Notes: generated by a model from the sequence alone, not told the origin. 64,000 bases of DNA from Ralstonia sp. 25mfcol4.1 (GCF_900104095.1 NZ_FNJO01000008.1:62001-126000); one strand, 5' to 3'; shown: positions 8,845 to 18,452, counted from the stretch's first letter. Program-made: numbers and translations.

Positions 8845-10203
8845 GTGCAGCGTACTACCGCAGGAATGCCATGCCGGGCCGCCCGCAAGCGGCTGATCGA
8901 AGCACTGATGACAACCGTGCTCACGACGCCACTGGCGCTGTCCGCGGCGCCAGCCTCGGCCGATGCCGCCCGCGACCAGATGCGCGACGCAGGTTGCCAG
9001 ACGCTGACGCAACGCGTGGCCGCCATCCCGGGCAACGGGCCGGTCATGCTGGCCAGCTACGAACCCGCGCCGGGTGGCGAACCGCTGCCCGGCCCGCTCA
9101 AGGAGTCGGCCTTTGTCTATGACAACGCGCTGGCTGGCATCGCGCTGATCGCATGCGGCCAGAAGGATGCCGCGCGCCGTATTGCCGATGGGGTCGTGGC
9201 CGGCGTCACGCGCGATCGTCATTATCACGATGGCCGCATCCGCAACGCCTATCGTGCTGGCGCGATGCCCGCCGACGGCCCCGTGCCGATGCCGGGCTGG
9301 TGGGACGCCAAGGCCAACAAGTGGTTCGAAGACCGCTACCAGGTGGGCACCGCCACCGGCAACGTGGCCTGGGCCGCGCTGTTGCTGCTGGCGGCCTACG
9401 ACGCCACGCGCTCGCCGCGCTACCTGGACACCGCCAAAACGATGATGGGCTGGGTCGACAAGGAGACGTACAACGCCGACGCGCCCGCCGCCTTTATCGG
9501 CGGGTACTTTGGCCACGAACCGTCGCCGCAGCGTCAGGGCTGGAAGTCCACCGAGCATAACGTCGATACCTACGCGGTGTTCCGCTGGCTGTCTCGCTAT
9601 GACAGCGACCCGCGCTGGAAAACCGGCGCCGATCGCTCGCGCAGGTTCGTCGAGACGATGTGGCAGCCCGGCGAAGGCCGCTTTGCGATTGGCACGCGCG
9701 ACGATGGCCGCTCGCTCAACGGCGGCCCCTCGGCGCTCGACGCGTCGCTCTGGCCGCTGATCGCCATTCCCGATGCCGCCGGCAACTGGCAGCGGGCGCT
9801 GGGCTGGGCGCGTGCCAGACACGGCGTCAAGGGCGGCTACGGCTTCAACGCCAACCCTGACGGCATCTGGACCGAAGGCACCGGGCAGGCCGCGCTGGTG
9901 CTGCGCGCCACGGGCCGCGACAGCGAGGCCGCGCCGCTCTGGCCGCTGCTGGTGTCGCAGCGCGCGCCGTCCGGCTACCTGTTCGCCACGCCCGAGCAGC
10001 GCGTGCGCACGGGGCTGCAGATCGGTCCCGATTCGAAGACCGACGACTTCTATTACTTTCACCTGCCCCACCTGGGCGCCACGGCCTGGGCCGTGCTTGC
10101 CGCCACCGGCTGGAATCCGTTCCAGCCAGGCGGCTGCCGGGGCGCGGGCGGCGCCACGGCCAGCCAGGCCGGGGCGCCGCCCGACAATCCACCCAAGGAG
10201 TAA
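8845..10203 (+). CDS. Periplasmic six-hairpin (alpha/alpha barrel) protein, probable glycan-acting
   Basis: 452 residues starting at a GTG (8845) behind a strong GGAAGGAG. A signal peptide is likely (basic start, hydrophobic 20-35, A-S-A-D near 37-40). The rest is helical repeats with aromatic/acid signatures such as S-T-E-H-N-V-D-T-Y-A-V-F, W-T-E-G-T-G-Q-A-A-L and D-D-F-Y-Y-F-H-L-P-H-L-G. These are typical of six-hairpin glycosidase-like folds. By position between an adaptor and a glycan synthase it may play the part that the GH8 cellulase BcsZ plays for cellulose: trimming or proofreading the chain in the periplasm. I cannot assign catalytic residues; it could also be a non-catalytic glycan binder. 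Confidence 0.7.
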   Translation: MQRTTAGMPCRAARKRLIEALMTTVLTTPLALSAAPASADAARDQMRDAGCQTLTQRVAAIPGNGPVMLASYEPAPGGEPLPGPLKESAFVYDNALAGIALIACGQKDAARRIADGVVAGVTRDRHYHDGRIRNAYRAGAMPADGPVPMPGWWDAKANKWFEDRYQVGTATGNVAWAALLLLAAYDATRSPRYLDTAKTMMGWVDKETYNADAPAAFIGGYFGHEPSPQRQGWKSTEHNVDTYAVFRWLSRYDSDPRWKTGADRSRRFVETMWQPGEGRFAIGTRDDGRSLNGGPSALDASLWPLIAIPDAAGNWQRALGWARARHGVKGGYGFNANPDGIWTEGTGQAALVLRATGRDSEAAPLWPLLVSQRAPSGYLFATPEQRVRTGLQIGPDSKTDDFYYFHLPHLGATAWAVLAATGWNPFQPGGCRGAGGATASQAGAPPDNPPKE

Positions 10204-10205
10204 CG

Positions 10206-12194
10206 ATGCTCGCCGCGAGTTTTGCAAGTTTCCTCGATAGCAGCATGCTCGTGCAGATCAATGCGGGCGCGCTGCTGGTGGCCGTGCTGTGTCTGCGCGG
10301 CAACCGGCAACGCGCTTCGGACCGTTGGCTTTTTGGCCTGGCGGCGGCGGTCCTGCTGGTCGTGTATTACATCTGGCGCGTCACCGAGACGCTGCCGGAA
10401 TGGCGCATGGAATTCCCGAGCATCTGGGCCCATGTATTCCTGGGCTTCGAGACGCTGACGATCCTCTACACGCTGATCTCGATCGTCACGCTCACGCGCA
10501 CTACCGACCATTCGGCCGCCGCCGATGCGGGGGAGCGGCGCCTGCGCGGCAACCGCGATGCGCCGGGGGTGGACATCTTCATCGCCACCTACAACGAAGG
10601 CCTGGACGTCCTGGAAAAGACCATCGTCGCGGCCAAGGCCATCGACTACCCGAACTTCCGCGTGTGGGTGCTTGACGATACCCGTCGCGACTGGCTCCGG
10701 GATTTCTGCCGCAAGGTGGGCGTGAACTACGTGACCCGGCCCGACAACACCCACGCCAAGGCCGGCAACCTGAACAACGGGCTGTACCACAGCGCCCAGG
10801 GCGACGGCGGCGCGCCCTACATCATGGTGCTCGACGCCGACTTCGCGCCCAATCGCAACATCCTGCTGCGCATCATCGGCCTGTTCGACGACCCGCGCGT
10901 GGGCGTGGTACAGACGCCCCAGTTCTATTACAACGCCGACCCGATCCAGTACAACCTGCGCTCCACCGAATGCTGGGTGGACGAGCAGCGCGCGTTCTTC
11001 GACGTGATGCAGCCGGCCAAGGACGCCTGGGACACCGCGTTCTGCATCGGCACGTCGTTCGTGGTGCGGCGCGAGGCGCTGGGCCATATCGGAGGATTTC
11101 CCACGGGCACGGTCACCGAGGACATCCACCTGACCTACAAGCTGATGCCGTTCGGCTATGTCACGCGCTGGCTCAACGAGCGGCTCAGCGTGGGCCTGTC
11201 CGCCGAAGGCCTGCCGGAGTACATCAGCCAGCGCAGCCGCTGGGGGCTGGGCACGATCCAGGTGGCCCTGACCGCCGATGGGCCCATGCGCGGCCGTGGC
11301 TTCACGCTGCGCCAGCGTCTGCACTATGTGCACGGCCTGCTGCACTGGCTCAGCCGTCCGTTCACGATCATGCTGCTGCTCGGGCCGCTGCTCTACTGGT
11401 TCTTCAACGTGCCGACGCTCTATGGCGACCCGATGCAGTTCCTGGCCTACGGCGTGCCGGCGCTGCTGCTGTACTGGGCGTACAGCATCTGGATCACCGG
11501 GTCGCGCGCGATGCCGATCTTCACCGAGGTCACGCAGATCGTGGCGGCGATGGCGGTCACGGCCACGCTGGCCAGTGCCATGTTCAAGCCGTTCGGGCGC
11601 CCGTTCAAGGTGACGAACAAGGGGCTGGACCGTTCGAAGCTGACGGTGCACGGCAAGTTCGCCCTGCTCTACGGCAGCCTGTTCTTCCTGTCGGCAATGG
11701 GCCTGGCGCGCGCCGTGGCCGCCGACGGCAATGCGCCCGGCACCGTGTTCAACGTCGCCTGGACCCTCGTGTCGATGGTGCTTTACCTGGCGTCGCTGCT
11801 GGTCTGCTTCGAACTGCCGCGCCCGCGCAAGGAGGAGCGCTTTCCGTTCCGTATGGCTGGACGCCTGCAGTTCTACGGCGCCGACGGCATTTCCCGCGAG
11901 GTCGATGGCGTCACGCGCGACCTGTCATGCAACGGCGTGGCACTCGAATCGCATAGCGGCACACGGGTGGAACCCGGCGCCGTGGGGGCCTTCTGGCTTG
12001 CGCCGCTGGGCTGGGTGCCGTGCCGCGTGGCACGCACCGACGGCCAGCTGATCGGCATCTCGCTGGTTCCCGACATGGCGGCGCGGCACCGGCTGATCCG
12101 GCTGCTGTTCAGCGAGCCCCCTCACAACATCGCGCATCGCGGCCTGCCTGGCACGGCCATCGTGCAACTGCTGCGCCGCGCGTTCACAGGTTGA
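10206..12194 (+). CDS. BcsA-like processive GT2 glycan synthase with C-terminal PilZ domain
   Basis: 662 residues, ATG at 10206 two bases after the previous stop, preceded by AAGGAG. Membrane segments flank a GT2 domain that holds the processive-synthase motifs: V-L-D-D near 155-158, D-A-D at 210-212, T-E-D at 304-306 and Q-R-S-R-W at 342-346. F-C-I-G-T-S at about 279-284 stands where BcsA has FFCGS. More membrane segments follow (about 385-535). The C-terminal PilZ domain keeps both c-di-GMP signatures, R-F-P-F-R at 545-549 and D-L-S-C-N-G at 572-577. It should polymerise and translocate a beta-glucan-like chain when c-di-GMP is bound. No bcsB or bcsC is present, so it is not a standard cellulose operon. 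Confidence 0.9.
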   Translation: MLAASFASFLDSSMLVQINAGALLVAVLCLRGNRQRASDRWLFGLAAAVLLVVYYIWRVTETLPEWRMEFPSIWAHVFLGFETLTILYTLISIVTLTRTTDHSAAADAGERRLRGNRDAPGVDIFIATYNEGLDVLEKTIVAAKAIDYPNFRVWVLDDTRRDWLRDFCRKVGVNYVTRPDNTHAKAGNLNNGLYHSAQGDGGAPYIMVLDADFAPNRNILLRIIGLFDDPRVGVVQTPQFYYNADPIQYNLRSTECWVDEQRAFFDVMQPAKDAWDTAFCIGTSFVVRREALGHIGGFPTGTVTEDIHLTYKLMPFGYVTRWLNERLSVGLSAEGLPEYISQRSRWGLGTIQVALTADGPMRGRGFTLRQRLHYVHGLLHWLSRPFTIMLLLGPLLYWFFNVPTLYGDPMQFLAYGVPALLLYWAYSIWITGSRAMPIFTEVTQIVAAMAVTATLASAMFKPFGRPFKVTNKGLDRSKLTVHGKFALLYGSLFFLSAMGLARAVAADGNAPGTVFNVAWTLVSMVLYLASLLVCFELPRPRKEERFPFRMAGRLQFYGADGISREVDGVTRDLSCNGVALESHSGTRVEPGAVGAFWLAPLGWVPCRVARTDGQLIGISLVPDMAARHRLIRLLFSEPPHNIAHRGLPGTAIVQLLRRAFTG

Positions 12195-12201
12195 TTCACA
12201 T

Positions 12202-14085
12202 ATGAAGACGATAACAATGCGCCTTTCCCCCGCACGCCTGCCGTCTCTGCGCTGGAGCGCCGGCATCCTGCTGCCCCTGGCACTGGCCGCCTGCACGCTC
12301 GAACCGAAGTACGAACGCCCGGATTCGCCCGTGCCCAACGCCTTCCCCGACGGCCCGGCCTACCGGACCACGCAAGGCGCCAATGGCGCGCCGCAGTCGC
12401 AGGTGCCGGCCGCCACCCTTGGCTGGCAGGATTTCTTCACCGATGCGCGGCTGCGCCGGCTGATCGAACTGGGGCTGGCCAACAACCGCGACCTGCGCGT
12501 GGCCACGCTGTCAATCGACGAGGCCCGCGCGTACTACCGCATCCGGCGCGCGGCGCAGTTTCCGGCCGTCGATGCCAACCTGGGCTTCAGCAGCACGCGC
12601 CTGACCGGCGACCTGCGCGCACCGGGCCAGGATCCGGTGATCAACGCCTGGGGCGCCGGCGTGGGCTTCTCCTCATTCGAGCTTGACGTGTTCGGCCGCA
12701 TCCGCAGCCTCAAGCACGAAGCCCTGGAGCAGTACCTGTCCATCGAGGAAGTGCGGCGCAGCACGCAGATCAGCCTGGTTGGCGAAATCGCCAATGCCTA
12801 CCTGACCTGGCAGGCCGACCAGCAGCTGCTGAAGCTGTCGCAAGACACGCTCAAGATCCAGGAAGACGCCTCGGAGATGGTCCGCAAGAGCAAGGCGGCC
12901 GGCGGCATGGCCGCGATAGACCAGCACCGCACCCAGACCCAGGTGGAAACGGCACGCGTGGACGTGGAACAGTTCACGCGTCAGGTGGCGCAGGACGAAA
13001 ACGCGCTGTCGCTGCTGATCGGCGGTCCGATCCCGGCCGACCTGCCGCCGCCGCAGCCGTTCGGCGACAACTCCTTCGTGGCGGAACTGCCAGCCGGCCT
13101 GCCGTCGCAGTTGCTGGAACAGCGGCCGGACATCATGGCTGCCGAGCACCGGCTGAAGGCCGCCAATGCCAATATCGGGGCCGCGCGGGCGGCGTTCTTC
13201 CCACGGATTTCGCTGACCGCGGGAGTCGGCCTGGCCAGCACCACGCTGGCGGGGCTCTTCACGGGAGGCGCGGCGTGGGCGGTTGCGCCGCAGATCACGC
13301 TGCCGATCTTCAATGCCGGCGCCAACCAGGCCAACCTGGACGCGTCGAAGGTCCGCAAGGACATCAACGTGGCGCAGTACGAGCGCACCATCCAGGGCGC
13401 ATTCCGCGAGGTGGCCGACGGCCTGGCCGCCCGTGGCACGTACGACCGGCAGACCGCCGCGCAACAGTCGCTGGAGAAGGAAGTGGCCGAGACGCGGCGG
13501 CTGGCCGAGATGCGCTTCAAGAACGGCGTGGACGACTATTTCCCGGTCTTCGACGCCCAGCGTCAGCAATACGAGGCGCAAAAGAAGCTCGTGACGATCC
13601 AGCTCGCGCGGCTGACCAGCCGGGCGCAGCTTTACAAGGCGCTGGGCGGCGGATGGTCGCAACAGACCGTCAACACCCAGCCGCCCGTGGCAGGCCAACC
13701 GGCGCCAGCGCGGGCCGTAGCGCCACAGGCGGCCGCGCCTGCCGCTTCCCCCGCCGCACCCGCCGCACCCGCTGCGCCTGCGGCTGTTGCCCCGTCGACG
13801 GCCAGTACGCTGGTGGCGCCGCCCCAGCCAGCCCGGATGCCGCAGGCCGCTGCGCCGGCGCCGACTCCGGCTCCGGCTCCGCCCGCACCGGTTGCAGTGA
13901 CCCGTGCGCCCCAGGCAGCGCCAGTGCCTGTCGCGCAGGCCGCGCCAGCCCCTCAGCCGCCACCGCAGCAGCAACGCAAGACGCCAGATCCGGCGATCCC
14001 CGCGGATCTGAGATCGGCGCCGGACGTCACCGCGAAACCCGGCTCACCGGGGCCTGCAGCAGCGTTGGCAGGTTCGGGGTCGTAA
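12202..14085 (+). CDS. NodT/OprM-type outer-membrane factor lipoprotein with Pro/Ala-rich tail
   Basis: 627 residues. A lipoprotein signal ends in L-A-L-A-A-C with the lipidated Cys at about 31. Two outer-membrane-efflux repeats (roughly 70-270 and 280-480) give the TolC-like trimer. Family members usually end near residue 480-500; here a low-complexity tail of about 135 residues rich in Ala, Pro and Gln follows. Last gene of the operon begun by the HlyD-like adaptor, 7 bp after the synthase. I infer it is the outer-membrane exit for the polysaccharide. An unrelated drug-efflux role is possible, but no RND pump gene is nearby. The ATG at 12217 is an alternative start. Confidence 0.85.
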   Translation: MKTITMRLSPARLPSLRWSAGILLPLALAACTLEPKYERPDSPVPNAFPDGPAYRTTQGANGAPQSQVPAATLGWQDFFTDARLRRLIELGLANNRDLRVATLSIDEARAYYRIRRAAQFPAVDANLGFSSTRLTGDLRAPGQDPVINAWGAGVGFSSFELDVFGRIRSLKHEALEQYLSIEEVRRSTQISLVGEIANAYLTWQADQQLLKLSQDTLKIQEDASEMVRKSKAAGGMAAIDQHRTQTQVETARVDVEQFTRQVAQDENALSLLIGGPIPADLPPPQPFGDNSFVAELPAGLPSQLLEQRPDIMAAEHRLKAANANIGAARAAFFPRISLTAGVGLASTTLAGLFTGGAAWAVAPQITLPIFNAGANQANLDASKVRKDINVAQYERTIQGAFREVADGLAARGTYDRQTAAQQSLEKEVAETRRLAEMRFKNGVDDYFPVFDAQRQQYEAQKKLVTIQLARLTSRAQLYKALGGGWSQQTVNTQPPVAGQPAPARAVAPQAAAPAASPAAPAAPAAPAAVAPSTASTLVAPPQPARMPQAAAPAPTPAPAPPAPVAVTRAPQAAPVPVAQAAPAPQPPPQQQRKTPDPAIPADLRSAPDVTAKPGSPGPAAALAGSGS

Positions 14086-14110
14086 CAAGGCAGGCTGGTT
14101 GTTCCCGCCT

Positions 14111-14126
14111 CACCCATGAATGGGTG
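14111..14126. repeat. Perfect palindrome between the NodT gene and polB
   Basis: CACCCAT-GA-ATGGGTG, arms of 7 bp. It lies 26 bp after the NodT stop in the 182-bp gap before polB. No T run follows. It may be a weak stem-loop at the operon end or a regulator site. Confidence 0.35.
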
Positions 14127-14228
14127 GGCAGGCCGGACATATAGGTGTGAGGTGTGCGAGGACATCGTTGACACCTCCGCCGGTCCGCCGGCCCGCGGAG
14201 TCGCCCGCCCCCCCGGGCCCGACTCCGC

Positions 14229-14234
14229 TAGAAT
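14229..14234 (+). promoter_or_regulatory. TAGAAT -10-like element ahead of polB
   Basis: GC-TAGAAT lies 34 bp before the GTG start of polB. No convincing -35 is seen 16-18 bp upstream, so this is a partial promoter call. A nearly identical element stands at 16687-16692 before the NUDIX gene. Confidence 0.3.
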
Positions 14235-14267
14235 CCACGCCAGAAACAATCCCCAAGGTTTTGCAGC

Positions 14268-16637
14268 GTGGCTCTTCAGCAGGGTTTTATCCTGACCCGA
14301 CACTGGCGCGACACTCCGGCCGGCACCGAGGTCGAGTTCTGGCTCGCCACGGACGATGGCCCGCGCCGGCTGCGCCTGCCCTGGCAGCCCTCCACGGCCT
14401 TTATCCCCGAAGAACAGCGTGCCGTCGCCGAAGCCCTGCTGCAGGGCGAGCGCGATGTGGCCCTGCGCCCGCTGGCCCTGCAGGACTTCCAGCGCCGCCC
14501 GGTGCTGGGGCTCTACTGCCCGCAGCACCGGCAGTTGATGCAGCTGGAGCGGTCGCTGCGCGACGCCGGCGTGGACGTCTACGAAGCCGATGTCCGCCCG
14601 CCCGAACGCTACCTGATGGAGCGATTCATCACCGCGCCGGTCTGGTTCGACGGCGATGCCGGTGCCGATGGTGTGCTGCGCAACGCGCAGATGAAGCCAG
14701 CCGCCGACTATCGGCCCACGCTGCGCCTGGTCTCGCTCGACATCGAGACCAACGCGTTCGGCGACCTGTATTCGATCGCCCTGGAAGGTTGCGGCCAGCG
14801 GCAGGTGTATATGCTGGGGCCCGCCACGCAGAACGCGCCAGCGGATATCGGCTTTGCGCTCGAATACTGCGCCACGCGCCAGCAGCTGATCGAACGGCTC
14901 AACGACTGGCTGGCCCGGCACGATCCCGACGCCATCATCGGCTGGAACCTGGTGCAGTTCGACCTGCGTGTGCTGCGCGAGCATGCGAAGCAGTACCAGA
15001 TCCCGCTGCGGCTGGGCCGCGGCGGCGCCGAGATGGAATGGCGCGAGCACAACCGGCAGCAGCACTACTTTGCGGGCGCGGCCGGCCGGCTGGTGATCGA
15101 CGGCATCGAGGCGCTGCGCTCGGCCACGTGGAGCTTTCCGTCGTTCAGCCTCGAAGCGGTGGCGCGCACGCTGCTGGGCGAAGGCAAGGCCATCGACAAT
15201 CCGTACGACCGCATGGACGAGATCGACCGGATGTTCGCCGACGACAAGCCGGCGCTGGCGCGCTACAACCTGCGCGACTGCGAACTGGTGACGCGGATCT
15301 TCGAGGCCACCGAACTGCTGCACTTCCTGCTGGAGCGCGCCACGGTGACGGGCCTGCCCGCCGACCGCAGCGGCGGATCGGTGGCGGCGTTCACGCACCT
15401 GTACATGCCGCTGATGCACCGCCAGGGCTATGTCGCGCCGAACCTGGGCGACAAGGCGCCCGAAGCCAGCCCCGGCGGCTTTGTGATGGATTCCCGGCCG
15501 GGGCTATACGAATCGGTGCTGGTGCTCGACTACAAGAGCCTGTATCCGTCGATCATCCGCACGTTCCTGATCGACCCGATCGGGCTGGTCGAAGGCCTGG
15601 CGCATCCCGATGATGCCGATTCCGTACCGGGCTTCCGCGGCGCGCGGTTCTCGCGCACGAAACACTGCCTGCCGGCCATCGTCGCCCGCGTGTGGCAGGG
15701 CCGCGAGGCAGCCAAGCGCGACAGGAACAAGCCGCTGTCGCAGGCGCTGAAGATCATCATGAACGCGTTCTACGGCGTGCTCGGGTCCAGCGGCTGCCGC
15801 TTCTTCGACCCGCGGCTGGCGTCGTCGATCACGATGCGCGGGCACGAGATCATGCGCCAGACCCGGGAGCTGGTTGAGGCGCGCGGCTACGAGGTGATCT
15901 ACGGCGACACCGATTCCACGTTCGTCTGGCTGCGCCGCGCCCGCGACGAAGACGACGCGGCGCAGATCGGCCGCAGCCTGGTGGCATACATCAACGACTG
16001 GTGGCGCGACCACCTCTGGCAGACCTACGGCCTGGAAAGCGCGCTGGAACTGCAATTTGAAACGCACTTCCGGCGGTTTCTGATGCCGACCATCCGCGGC
16101 ACGGACCAGGGCAGCAAGAAGCGGTACGCGGGCCAGGTGGTGCGCGCCGACGGCCGGGCCGAGATGGTGTACAAGGGCCTGGAAACGGTACGCACCGACT
16201 GGTCGCCGCTGGCCCAGCAGTTCCAGCAGACGCTGTACGAGAAAATCTTCAACCGCGAGCCGTACCAGGACTACGTGCGCGATACGGTACGGCGCACGCT
16301 GGCTGGCGAACTCGACGACCAGCTGGTTTACCGCAAGCGCCTGCGCCGGCAGCTCGACGAATACCAGCGCAACGTACCGCCGCACGTCCGCGCCGCGCGC
16401 ATCGCGGACGACTACAACGAGCGCCATGGGCGACCGAAGCAGTACCAGAACGGCGGCTGGATCAGCTACCTGATGACGATGGCCGGGCCCGAGCCGCTGG
16501 AAACGCGCGCGGCCCCGATCGACTATGACCACTACGTCACGCGCCAGCTGCAGCCGATTGCCGACGCCATCCTGCCGTTCCTGGACGACGATTTCGAGAC
16601 GTTGCTGACCGGCCAGATGGCGCTGTTCCCCCAGTAG
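14268..16637 (+). CDS. polB: DNA polymerase II (family B)
   Basis: 789 residues, GTG start with CCAAGG upstream. The N-terminal domain is followed by the 3'-5' exonuclease with S-L-D-I-E-T-N near residue 156-161. The polymerase motifs are D-Y-K-S-L-Y-P-S (about 421), K-I-I-M-N-A-F-Y-G (about 495) and Y-G-D-T-D-S (about 545). Length and motif order match E. coli Pol II, a damage-inducible replicative-bypass enzyme. I see no LexA box (CTGT-N8-ACAG) in the short upstream gap, so SOS control is not evident here. Confidence 0.96.
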   Translation: MALQQGFILTRHWRDTPAGTEVEFWLATDDGPRRLRLPWQPSTAFIPEEQRAVAEALLQGERDVALRPLALQDFQRRPVLGLYCPQHRQLMQLERSLRDAGVDVYEADVRPPERYLMERFITAPVWFDGDAGADGVLRNAQMKPAADYRPTLRLVSLDIETNAFGDLYSIALEGCGQRQVYMLGPATQNAPADIGFALEYCATRQQLIERLNDWLARHDPDAIIGWNLVQFDLRVLREHAKQYQIPLRLGRGGAEMEWREHNRQQHYFAGAAGRLVIDGIEALRSATWSFPSFSLEAVARTLLGEGKAIDNPYDRMDEIDRMFADDKPALARYNLRDCELVTRIFEATELLHFLLERATVTGLPADRSGGSVAAFTHLYMPLMHRQGYVAPNLGDKAPEASPGGFVMDSRPGLYESVLVLDYKSLYPSIIRTFLIDPIGLVEGLAHPDDADSVPGFRGARFSRTKHCLPAIVARVWQGREAAKRDRNKPLSQALKIIMNAFYGVLGSSGCRFFDPRLASSITMRGHEIMRQTRELVEARGYEVIYGDTDSTFVWLRRARDEDDAAQIGRSLVAYINDWWRDHLWQTYGLESALELQFETHFRRFLMPTIRGTDQGSKKRYAGQVVRADGRAEMVYKGLETVRTDWSPLAQQFQQTLYEKIFNREPYQDYVRDTVRRTLAGELDDQLVYRKRLRRQLDEYQRNVPPHVRAARIADDYNERHGRPKQYQNGGWISYLMTMAGPEPLETRAAPIDYDHYVTRQLQPIADAILPFLDDDFETLLTGQMALFPQ

Positions 16638-16686
16638 TTGCGCGCCGGCAGGGTAATTGCTGCGTCGCGACACGAGCCCGACCCGC

Positions 16687-16692
16687 TAGAAT
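16687..16692 (+). promoter_or_regulatory. TAGAAT -10-like element ahead of the NUDIX-MBL gene
   Basis: GC-TAGAAT lies 51 bp before the ATG at 16743, in the same local context (CCCGC-TAGAAT) as the polB element. No good -35 match is visible. Confidence 0.3.
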
Positions 16693-16742
16693 GGGCCGAA
16701 TCTGCCGATAAGAGAATCCGAAGAGACTTCGCCCGCCGCATT

Positions 16743-18452
16743 ATGTCCGCCGCCTCGACCTCCCCCACCCAGACACCCTCCGCCCATCCCGCCGACGCCC
16801 TCCGCGCCAAGGCCATGCGCTTTGCCGCCAGCATGCTCGTGCTGCGTGACGGGCCCCACGGCATGGAAATCCTGATGATGCGCCGGCCGCAGCGCGACGA
16901 CGACCGCAGCGCCGGCGCCTTCGTATTTCCGGGTGGCGTGCTCGATGCCCAGGACGCCACGTTGCATCCGTTGTGCGCCGGCCTGGACGACGCGGCGGCC
17001 AGCGCGCGGCTGCAGGTGCCGGCCAACGGGCTGGACTACTACCTGTGCGCGGTGCGCGAGGCGTTCGAGGAAGCCAATCTGCTGTTTGCCTACGACGCCA
17101 GCGGGCAAATCGTGCGGCTTGACGACCTGGGCCCCGGCGTCCACCAGCAGTTGCGCGAGGCCGCCAGCTACGGCGGCAAGGGTCTGGCCCATGTGTGCGA
17201 GATGCTGGGCCTGCGGCTGGCGGTCGACCAGCTGGCGTACTGCGCCTACTGGCTGACGCCGCCGGGCCTGCCCAAGCGGTTCGATACGCGTTTCTTCATG
17301 GCCGTGCTGCCCGCCGGGCAGACCGCGATCCACGATGGCGTGGAGGCCGTGGAGCACCGCTGGATGCGGCCTGCCGACGTGGTGGATCCGGCCAACAACC
17401 TCACGCTGGTCAATGCCACGCGCAAGATCCTGCAGTCCATTGCGCATTTCCAGACGGCGCAGGCGTGTTTCGACTACGCGCGGCAGCAGCGCAATATCGC
17501 GCTGGTGATGCCGCGTCTGGCCCACGGCCCGAAGGGGCAGCGCCCCGTGATGCCGGAGGAGCCCAGCTACGCCGAGATCGCCCGTATCGACCCGGATGGC
17601 GCAGGCCATGGACGCTACACGCTGGAACCGGGCCTCGCCGTCAAGCTGTCGGAACGCGTCTGGCGCGTGACGGCCAACAACGGCAACGTGATGACCGGGC
17701 CCGGCACCAACACCTATTTCGTGGCCGGCGCGGACAACCAGTGGGCCGTGATCGACCCCGGTCCCGACGATGCCGCGCACTTCGACGCCGTGATGGCTGC
17801 CGCGCCGGGCCCGGTGAAATGGATCCTGGTCACGCATACCCACCTGGACCACTCGCCGGGGGCGGTGCGCCTGCGCGAGGCCACCGCAGCGCCGGTCTGG
17901 GGCCGCACCACCGACGTGGTGGATCGCCAGGACCAGACCTTCCGGCCCGATCACCAGCCAACGCACGGCGACCGCATTGCGCTGGGTCCGCAGACCACGC
18001 TGCGTGTGATCCACACGCCGGGGCATGCGTCGAACCACCTGTGCTTCCTGCTGGAAGAGGAAAAGACGCTGTTCACGGGCGACCACGTGATGCAGGGGTC
18101 CACGGTGGTCATCAATCCGCCCGATGGCGACATGCGGGCCTACCTGGCATCGCTGCAGGCGCTGCTGGAGGAGGATATCGAATGGATCGCACCGGGCCAC
18201 GGCTTCCTGATGCCGCGCCCGCATGACGCGATCCGGCTGCTGGTCCGCCACCGCATGCAGCGCGAAGCCAAGGTGATGAATGCGCTGCGGGCGCTGGCGG
18301 CGGCCGATGCCGGCACGCTGGTGGCCAGCGTCTACGACGACGTTCCTGTCACCAAGCATCCGATTGCATTGCGATCCCTGATGGCCCACCTGCGCAAGCT
18401 GGAGGCCGATGGGATCGCCAGCGAGGCCGACGGCGTCTGGAAGCTGCTGTAG
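16743..18452 (+). CDS. NUDIX hydrolase fused to LACTB2-like metallo-beta-lactamase domain
   Basis: 569 residues from the ATG at 16743. Residues about 25-260 are a NUDIX domain whose box is split: F-P-G-G-V at 62-66 and R-E-A-F-E-E at 105-110, with some 35 residues between. This resembles the insertion seen in the NUDT19 group of CoA diphosphatases. Residues about 320-520 are an MBL-fold hydrolase with H-T-H-L-D-H near 365-370, followed by G-H-A-S-N-H and T-G-D-H. The end looks like the winged-helix tail of LACTB2-type enzymes. Both sites appear intact. The combined reaction is unknown; acyl-CoA or nucleotide clean-up is a guess. Confidence 0.88.
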   Translation: MSAASTSPTQTPSAHPADALRAKAMRFAASMLVLRDGPHGMEILMMRRPQRDDDRSAGAFVFPGGVLDAQDATLHPLCAGLDDAAASARLQVPANGLDYYLCAVREAFEEANLLFAYDASGQIVRLDDLGPGVHQQLREAASYGGKGLAHVCEMLGLRLAVDQLAYCAYWLTPPGLPKRFDTRFFMAVLPAGQTAIHDGVEAVEHRWMRPADVVDPANNLTLVNATRKILQSIAHFQTAQACFDYARQQRNIALVMPRLAHGPKGQRPVMPEEPSYAEIARIDPDGAGHGRYTLEPGLAVKLSERVWRVTANNGNVMTGPGTNTYFVAGADNQWAVIDPGPDDAAHFDAVMAAAPGPVKWILVTHTHLDHSPGAVRLREATAAPVWGRTTDVVDRQDQTFRPDHQPTHGDRIALGPQTTLRVIHTPGHASNHLCFLLEEEKTLFTGDHVMQGSTVVINPPDGDMRAYLASLQALLEEDIEWIAPGHGFLMPRPHDAIRLLVRHRMQREAKVMNALRALAAADAGTLVASVYDDVPVTKHPIALRSLMAHLRKLEADGIASEADGVWKLL

